NCBI RefSeq assembly: GCF_019991125.1
Contig: NZ_JAGENB010000014.1
Span: forward strand, 1-57,202
Length of the DNA: 57,202 bases
Direction: 5' to 3'
From: Phyllobacterium calauticae
GTDB lineage: Bacteria; Pseudomonadota; Alphaproteobacteria; Rhizobiales; Rhizobiaceae
Below are positions 51,942-57,202 of this stretch, piece by piece (positions within the stretch are counted from its first letter, which is position 1; each line of letters opens with the position of its first letter). Under the pieces are notes generated by a model. It ran no database searches, was not told the DNA's origin, and saw only the letters and a list, made by a program, of their open reading frames with translations. The translations under genes and the position numbers were made by a program.

Positions 51942-51950
51942 TCCGATGCA
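51930..51950. promoter_or_regulatory. LysR-type operator, site 4 (P1 peptidase)
   Basis: TACATC-N9-GATGCA, 77 bp upstream of the peptidase start. The arms equal those of site 1, and the flanks (GTGTTACATCGAC, then ATCCGATGCAATAT) also resemble site 1, suggesting that the whole promoter segment was duplicated. Confidence 0.7.
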
Positions 51951-52026
51951 ATATCCTCCGGGCCGCTATTTGTCTGTTCTTCAGCAGCTGTAAGGTCTTC
52001 CAAACCACGGCTTTGGGAGGTTTGCA

Positions 52027-53232
52027 GTGCACAAAACATTCATTTCGGTTCTGCTTGCGGCATCGCTGGCGAGCGGCATGGCGGCTTCCAAGGAGCGCGC
52101 CCGCGACTTGGGCGTTGAATTCGACGGGACGGCGGGCAAGCTCAACGCGATTACCGACGTTGCTGGCGTTGAGGTCGGTCACGTCACCTTGATCGAAGGG
52201 GAGGGGCGGACCAGTGTAGGGCAAGGTCCGGTCCGGACAGGCGTGACTGTCGTTCTGCCGAGAGGCCACGCCAGTTCGAAGCCGGTGAATGGCGGCTTCT
52301 TCAACCTGAATGGCTATGGGGAAATGACCGGCCAGTCCTACCTGCAGGACCTCGGCCTCGTTTATGGCCCCATTGGCATTTCCAACACCAACGCCATCGG
52401 GCAGGTCTATGCCGGCATACAGCGGTGGTCCGCCCAGAAATTCGGCGAGGCTGTGACGCCGGTCGTGGGGGAGACGTGGGACGGCGGGATAAATGACATC
52501 CAGGGTTTCCACGTCAAGCCGGAGCACGCGATGGAGGCGATCGACCGCGCCAATGGAGGCCCCGTCGCCGAGGGCAATGTCGGCGGGGGCACCGGCATGC
52601 GCTGCTTCGGCTTCAAGGGCGGTATCGGGACAGCGTCGCGGACGATTTCTATCGGCAAAAAGCCCTACATTGTGGGGGTGCTCGTCCAATGCAACACGGG
52701 CGCGCGCGAGGTTCTACGTATTTCGGGGGTTCCGGTCGGTCATGAGCTGAACGCAAAGTGGCTACCCTGCTACGCGCCGGGCCAATCAGACGAGAAAAAG
52801 AAGCCGGAGTGCCAAGCCGACGGCAGCGGTGGGAAGTCAGTTCCGGACGACGGGTCGATCATCGTCGTTGTGGCAACTGATGTTCCGTTGAGTTCAATAG
52901 AGTTGAATCGCGTCGCGCGTCGCGCTTCGCTTGGCCTCGGGCGCCTCGGGTCTTTTTCTGGCAATGGGTCCGGTGACCTGATCGTATCCTTCTCGACGAC
53001 CTCCGCCGCGAACGATGTGCCCGACGAGCAGCTGAACGAAGGCCCGATGCTGGCCACGGGAAAGCTCGATCCTGTATTCCAAGCAACGGTGGAAGCCACG
53101 GAGGAGGCGATCGTCAACGCCCTGGTGGCCGCAGACACGATGACGGGTGCGGACGGCTACACCTTGTTCGGCCTGCCGCACGACGAGCTCAAGCAGCTTA
53201 TCGGACTGTACGGTAGGCAGCAGGCGAAGTGA
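52027..53232 (+). CDS. P1-family (DmpA/BapA-type) aminopeptidase
   Basis: 401-residue self-processing N-terminal-nucleophile hydrolase. An N-terminal signal-like segment (residues 1-20) is followed by GKLNAITDVAGVEVGHVTLIEGEG, GGFFNLNGYGEMTG, GPIGISNTNAIGQV and GNVGGGTGMRCFGFKGGIGTASR. The autocleavage site is probably Gly276-Ser277 in DDGSIIVVVATD, by analogy with DmpA, and GSFSGNGSGD follows. The family removes N-terminal D- or beta-amino acids or Gly from peptides and amides. GTG 52027 has GGGAGG upstream. It stands behind LysR site 4 and ahead of the gabT/gabD relics. Export would place the activity in the periplasm, feeding the importer. Confidence 0.88.
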   Translation: MHKTFISVLLAASLASGMAASKERARDLGVEFDGTAGKLNAITDVAGVEVGHVTLIEGEGRTSVGQGPVRTGVTVVLPRGHASSKPVNGGFFNLNGYGEMTGQSYLQDLGLVYGPIGISNTNAIGQVYAGIQRWSAQKFGEAVTPVVGETWDGGINDIQGFHVKPEHAMEAIDRANGGPVAEGNVGGGTGMRCFGFKGGIGTASRTISIGKKPYIVGVLVQCNTGAREVLRISGVPVGHELNAKWLPCYAPGQSDEKKKPECQADGSGGKSVPDDGSIIVVVATDVPLSSIELNRVARRASLGLGRLGSFSGNGSGDLIVSFSTTSAANDVPDEQLNEGPMLATGKLDPVFQATVEATEEAIVNALVAADTMTGADGYTLFGLPHDELKQLIGLYGRQQAK

Positions 53233-53235
53233 GCT

Positions 53236-53376
53236 GGCCATGCCAAATGCCCGCCAGAGCACCCAACCAGATCTTGCTCGAATACGCACCAAACACGAGA
53301 TAAAGAGCAAATGTCCCTGCACAGTAACGATCATACTACTCAGGAACGACCAGCCCCGGCCACCGGCACCAAACCC
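53236..53376 (-). pseudogene. Deleted second copy of the HisQ-like permease gene
   Basis: Two leftward pieces of the permease gene at 50739-51443 are joined. 53321-53376 encodes GGFGAGGRGWSFLSSMIVTV (compare GFGAGGWGWSFLSGLVVTL), and 53236-53314, in another frame, encodes TFALYLVFGAYSSKIWLGALAGI (compare SFALSLVFAAYSSEIWLGALAGI). The intervening roughly 240 bp are missing and the rest of the gene is gone. Divergence from the intact copy shows that it came from a related, not identical, operon. Confidence 0.75.
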
Positions 53377-53406
53377 ACCAGCTTCAAGTCGGCTGTGCAA
53401 GCCGAA

Positions 53407-53571
53407 GGAACATGAGAGGGGGCGCGACCCCCAGAAGCCGGCGATGACTTGCGGCGTTTACGGCAATGTCATTCGTTTCCTCGCCCGATCACCATCCAAA
53501 ACGATTTATTTGCTGAAGCATTCGACATCCTCGAAGAAATGCTTCGCGAATGTGCCAGAGAGGCAGTTTGA
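53407..53571 (+). pseudogene. gabT-like aminotransferase, 3' remnant
   Basis: In the rightward direction the sequence gives HERGRDPQKPAMTCGVYGNVIRFLA, the C-terminal region of 4-aminobutyrate aminotransferases, then needs a one-base shift near 53488 to continue PITIQNDLFAEAFDILEEML before TGA at 53569-53571. The upstream three quarters of the gene are missing. It ends 3 bp before the gabD-like start, so it was a gabT-gabD operon. A dyad GAAGCATT-N15-AATGCTTC (53515-53545) lies within it, probably by chance. Confidence 0.65.
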
Positions 53572-53574
53572 TCC

Positions 53575-55053
53575 ATGACCATTTCCCCGACCCTGATCTC
53601 CAAGCTCAAGGATCCGTCCCTCGTCATCGACCAGGCGCTCATCGCCGGTGAGTGGATTTCTAAGAGCGATAGCGGCCAGACCTTCGAGGTCACCAACCCC
53701 TCCAATGGCGAGGTGATTGCCACGCTGCCAGATATGAACCGTGCGGAGACGGCCCGCGCCATCGACGCGGCCTACAAGGCCCAAAAGGAGTGGGCCAAAA
53801 AGACAGGTAAGGAACGCGCCGTCGTGCTGCGCAAGCTCTACGACCTGATTGTCGCAAATGCAGACGATCTCGCAGCGATCCTGACGATCGAAATGGGCAA
53901 ACCGCTAGCGGAAGCAAAGGGCGAAGTGCTCTACGGGGCGTCTTATGTCGAGTGGTTCGGCGAGGAGGCCAAGCGAGTTTACGGCGACACCATTCCCGGT
54001 CACCAGCAGGACAAGCGCATCATCGTCATCAAGCAGCCGGTGGGAGTCGTTGCGGCAATAACGCCGTGGAATTTCCCCAATGCCATGCTGGCTCGCAAAT
54101 TTGCACCGGCCGTGGCTGTGGGCTGCGCCATTGTCTCCAAACCTGCGGCCGAAACGCCTCTCTCGGCGCTATCGCTCGCGCTTCTTGCCGAGCGCGCAGG
54201 CGTTCCGGCTGGTATTTTCAGCATCATCCTTTCGACGGATTCGTCGTCGGTTGGCAAGGAGTTCACCGAGAACGAGAAGGTCCGCAAGCTTACGTTCACC
54301 GGCTCGACCGAGGTCGGGAAGATACTGATGCGCCAAGGCGCCAAGCAGATCATGAAGCTCGGTCTCGAGCTTGGTGGGAATGCGCCCTTCATTGTTTTCG
54401 ACGACGCCGATCTCGATGCGGCGGTGGAAGGCGCGATGATCTCGAAATATCGGAACAACGGCCAGACCTGCATTTGCGCCAACCGCCTTTATGTCCATTC
54501 TGGCGTCTATGACGCCTTTGCCGAAAAACTCTCCGCTAAGGTCGGTCTTATGAAGGTCGGCGATGGCTTCGAGCCTGGTGTGGACGCGGGCCCGCTGATC
54601 ACGGATACAGCCATGGCGAAGGTCGCCGAGCATATTGCTGATGCGCTCGAAAAAGGCGCCGAGGTTGCGGTTGGCGGCAAGCCGGACGCCAAGGGCGGTC
54701 TGTTCTTCCAGCCGACCATCCTGACCGGCGTGACCACGGAGATGAAGGTCGCGCGCGAGGAGACATTCGGTCCGGTGGCGCCGCTATTCAGGTTCGAGTC
54801 AGAAGAAGAGGTCATCGAAATGGCCAACAACACCGAATTCGGCCTGGCATCTTACTTCTAGTCAAGAGACATGTCGAAGATCTTCCGTGTGGCAGAGACG
54901 CTAGAATATGGCATGGTCGGTATCAATACTGGCCTGATCTCCACTGAAGTCGCCCCGTTTGGCGGCATCAAGCAGTCCGGCCAGGGCCGCGAAGGGTCAA
55001 AATACGGGATCGAGGATTATGTCGAGGTAAAGTATCTTTGCCTTAACGTGTGA
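53575..55053 (+). pseudogene. gabD-like succinate-semialdehyde dehydrogenase with nonsense codon
   Basis: A complete aldehyde dehydrogenase frame of 492 codons interrupted only by TAG at 54859-54861. Before it are [24 protein letters not shown], catalytic Glu in LELGGNAPF and Cys in [11 protein letters not shown]; after it, in the same frame, [22 protein letters not shown] and [15 protein letters not shown]. Homologues read FYSRD here, so TAC/TAT (Tyr) to TAG explains it. The 428-residue product lacks the last 63 residues, which include structural parts of the active site and the dimer arm. Either freshly inactivated or a base error. It follows the gabT remnant. Confidence 0.8.
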
Positions 55054-55347
55054 CGCGCTATCGAATGGTGCAGGAAGTCTCTCGGGCCATTGATAAGGCT
55101 CATACAGCACAAACAGATTCACACGCACGAGGATCCCAACTCATCTATGCCGCATCGGGCGTAATCCAGATCCATACAGCCTCGGGTCGCTGGCTCGTGC
55201 CGCCGTCGATCTCGATATGGATGCCCACGTTAGTTTCTCGTGGCAAACGACAATCAAGCATACGATGAAGCAGCACTCGCCGCCTGACTGCCCCACAAAC
55301 GCTTATGCTCCCTTCGCAAAGCTTCGTCCGTTACGCTATTAGTGTAT

Positions 55348-56517
55348 TCAAATCGCCGCGGCGGCTATTGGCGCGCCAGACACGCGGAATGAATCCTGAA
55401 TATCGCGGACTAAGAGCTCGGGTTGTTCAAGCGCGGCGAAATGGCCGCCCTTCGCCATATCTGTCCATCGGCGCACATCGAATACGCGCTCGACCCATGA
55501 ACGCGGCGGGGTCGGTAATTCCTTCGGGAAATGTGCGAACGACATCGGCACGCGTACGTTTGAGACATCCGGAAACGAAAAAGGCTGCAGCCGATTTTCC
55601 TTGTACATGCGAAGGGACGAGTCGATGGTGTTTCCAAACCAGTAAATCGATACATTCGTGAGCAACACATCTGCAGATATCACCGTCTCCAGATTGCCGT
55701 CACAGTCGGACCAACTCGCAAACTTTTCGGCCATCCAGCCCAGCAAACCGACCGGGCTATCTGACAAAGAGAACGAGAGCGTCTGCGGCTTGGTCGCCTG
55801 CAGCAGTGAATAGGCTCCCTCTATACTCGCAAACTTTGTGGCCCGCTCCAGGAATTGCTGTTCCTCACTTGTAATGGCGGGATAATCCGCCCCCAATGGC
55901 GGTCGAAAACTTCCGGGAATGTAATTTAAGTGAATCCCTTCGACGGAGCCCGGATAGAGAGCACCAAGCCAGGCCGATACTCCTGCTCCGATATCGCCAC
56001 CTTGCGCAAAGTATCGCTCATAACCAAGTTGAAGCATCAGCTTCTGCCAAAGTCCGGCAACCCGCCGGGCATTCAATCCAGGTTGCCTTGGCGGTGCTGA
56101 GAAGCCGAAGCCGGGGAGCGAAGGCACCACAACGTCAAATGCATCGCACCGGTCACCTCCGTGTGAGCCCGGGTCCGTCAACAGTGGTATTACTCTTTCG
56201 AACTCTACGAAGGAGCCCGGCCAGCCGTGCGTCAATATAAGGGGTCGCGCATTCGGTCCCACGCCCTTTTTGTGAATAAAATGAATGTCTTGTCCATCGA
56301 TATCGGCGATGAATTGAGGCAGCTTGTTCAATTGCGCCTCCCTCGTGCGCCAATCAAACTCGTCCGACCAATGTGCTGCAAGCTTTTGAACGAGTGCGAG
56401 GCTCACGCCATCTTCGTCCCCGTCCTGAAATATCGAACCCGGCCAGCGCGTTTGGCGCACGCGTGTTTTTAGATCCTGGATCTGTTCGTCGGCAATACTG
56501 ATCTGGAAGGGCTGCAT
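55348..56517 (-). CDS. Microsomal-type epoxide hydrolase
   Basis: 389 residues: N-terminal epoxide hydrolase (EHN) segment MQPFQISIADEQIQDLKTRV and TRWPGS, oxyanion HGWPGSFVEF, nucleophile Asp in QGGDIGAGVSAW, ring-polarising Tyr probably in the IYWFGNTIDSS region, and His in KGGHFAALEQPE. Length and order match bacterial members of the mEH group. GAGGAA precedes ATG 56517; an earlier in-frame ATG at 56532 is less likely. It stands alone and seems unrelated to the catabolic operon to its left. Confidence 0.9.
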   Translation of the reverse strand: MQPFQISIADEQIQDLKTRVRQTRWPGSIFQDGDEDGVSLALVQKLAAHWSDEFDWRTREAQLNKLPQFIADIDGQDIHFIHKKGVGPNARPLILTHGWPGSFVEFERVIPLLTDPGSHGGDRCDAFDVVVPSLPGFGFSAPPRQPGLNARRVAGLWQKLMLQLGYERYFAQGGDIGAGVSAWLGALYPGSVEGIHLNYIPGSFRPPLGADYPAITSEEQQFLERATKFASIEGAYSLLQATKPQTLSFSLSDSPVGLLGWMAEKFASWSDCDGNLETVISADVLLTNVSIYWFGNTIDSSLRMYKENRLQPFSFPDVSNVRVPMSFAHFPKELPTPPRSWVERVFDVRRWTDMAKGGHFAALEQPELLVRDIQDSFRVSGAPIAAAAI

Positions 56518-56715
56518 GTAGCGATTCCTCAATAATGTGCTCGGTACTTCCGCATTCCGCTACGTTTCATGCGTACTCGGGCTAGCCTGTCAATGAACAA
56601 GCTGGAGCGGTATCACCAGCTTTTTTCGATTTGCCATAGATGCCATCTTTTTTGGTAATCACCTAAGAGATCTGCGTAGTCGGCCGTGGTGATCAACTTG
56701 GCATAAGCCAACCGC

Positions 56716-57075
56716 TCACAATGAGAGTAGGACGCTCTTCTCCTTCTCAAGCACCCGACGGGCTGCCGGCCGCTCAATCAGACGGTCTTTCAGGGCCATG
56801 AGATTGGTTAGGTCGCTGATCGGCAGCCCAAGATCGCGTCCCCACGAGAAGAACACCAGAGCGTATGGATCAGCGACAGTGAAATGACTACCCATCATCC
56901 ACGTACGACCTTCCATGATGCGGTCCATTTCCTGGAGGTGGTCCCAATAGTTCTCCTTGCTTTTCGCCTTTACAGCTGCAAACAGGCCCCGGTCCGAAAC
57001 CACCTGTTCGGGATGATAGAACTTCGTGAATGTGGGATGGACGCTACCGGAGAGCCAGGCACAGGTCGCAATTGT
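56716..57075 (-). pseudogene. GST C-terminal part, truncated by an IS21-type element
   Basis: The frame carries a glutathione S-transferase alpha-helical C-terminal domain (AWLSGSVHPTFTKFYHPEQ, then YWDHLQEMDRIMEGRTWMMGSHFTVADPYALVFF and LKDRLIERPAARRVLEKE). The N-terminal thioredoxin-like domain with the glutathione site is absent: upstream of about 57075 the sequence becomes the IS21-type end. The gene was cut by the insertion; a short frame can be read out of the element end but is not a native N-terminus. Confidence 0.75.
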
Positions 57076-57202
57076 TGTTGATTTGCATTGAGAGCTGACC
57101 CGGGATTGCGGGAAAATATCACTGAGAATTGACCCATGTTTCAATCATCCCCTGTGGTTTCAGCGGGGGCACTGGAGTGATCGACATGGCGTTACTGAGC
57201 GT
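57076..57202 (+). mobile_element. IS21-family element, left end
   Basis: Begins TGTTGATTTGCATTGAGAG and holds two related repeats (TTGAGAGCTGACCC and CTGAGAATTGACCC), the multiple terminal repeats typical of IS21-family ends. A transposase start follows 110 bp in. It runs out of the window. It interrupts the GST gene. Confidence 0.7.
57186..57202 (+). CDS. istA transposase, first codons only
   Basis: ATG at 57186 starts MALLS, the start of many IS21-family IstA transposases. Only five full codons lie in the window, so the call depends on its position inside the IS21-type end. A GTG nine bases upstream is an in-frame alternative. Confidence 0.5.

Noticed and set aside
51850..52689. 279-residue leftward open frame
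   Set aside because: It is antisense to the P1 peptidase gene, whose family motifs are unmistakable; the reverse frame has no recognisable features.
53515..53545. GAAGCATT-N15-AATGCTTC dyad before the gabD-like gene
   Set aside because: It falls inside the coding remnant of gabT and its spacer is long; better explained by codon content than as an operator.
1..57202. CRISPR arrays, rRNA genes, complete tRNAs, replication origins
   Set aside because: I looked for regularly spaced short repeats, rRNA-like segments, full cloverleaf sequences and rep genes or iteron clusters and saw none; only the tRNA-Thr fragment is present.

Overview
The window looks like alphaproteobacterial DNA, most likely Rhizobiales (Ochrobactrum/Brucella/Rhizobium-like). 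Pointers are the dense LysR/TetR/MarR-regulated ABC-transporter and catabolic operons, a DUF1127 protein, a DmpA-type P1 aminopeptidase, a decayed TraR-like quorum-sensing regulator and IS21-type ends. This is accessory DNA: it holds a tRNA-Thr 3' fragment that looks like an attachment-site scar, several broken genes, two unrelated intergenic repeat families, and an IS21-type element starting at the right edge.

Layout. 0.5-2.6 kb: a gene remnant, a divergent NmrA-type reductase/HxlR regulator pair, an IS21-like end remnant and the tRNA-Thr fragment. 2.8-5.3 kb: a DUF262/HNH (GmrSD-type) protein and a DEDDh exonuclease, a possible defence pair. 5.4-12 kb: an intergenic repeat, an F420-reductase-like pseudogene, and an SDR plus TetR divergent from a two-gene RND efflux system. 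12.7-18.1 kb: a redox operon (quinone-reductase-like enzyme, nonsense-interrupted hydrolase, SDR, old yellow enzyme, SDR) divergent from a second, paralogous TetR.

18.5-38.2 kb is the first large catabolic system. A nine-gene leftward operon carries an HMG-CoA-lyase-like enzyme, two enoyl-CoA hydratases, a CaiB-type CoA-transferase, an acyl-CoA ligase, an FMN oxidoreductase, an aldehyde dehydrogenase, a GMC alcohol oxidoreductase and a YtcJ-type amidohydrolase. A rightward operon carries a PotABCD-type transporter, a class III aminotransferase, an unusual alpha/beta hydrolase, an HDAC-like deacetylase and an NTF2-fold protein. A MarR gene lies between them. Each operon is preceded by a pair of identical-architecture 19-bp dyads (TRGTT-N9-AACYA) spaced exactly 21 bp apart, so the two operons look like one regulon for uptake and degradation of an acylated amine or polyamine-like compound.

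38.8-42.3 kb: an O-methyltransferase, a DUF1127 protein, a LysR/secreted hydrolase pair and a traR remnant.

42.4-55 kb is the second catabolic system. It has a polar/cationic amino-acid ABC transporter, an agmatinase/guanidinobutyrase, a dimethylformamidase-like amidohydrolase, a class III aminotransferase, a P1 aminopeptidase, and decayed gabT and gabD. Four 21-bp LysR-type dyads (TACATC-N9-GATGYA) sit in front of its separate transcription units and tie them to the LysR gene at 45.3-46.2 kb. The set fits degradation of a guanidino compound or its amide through 4-guanidinobutyrate and GABA, although the original GABA branch is broken. The window ends with an epoxide hydrolase, a GST truncated by the IS21-type element, and the first codons of istA.
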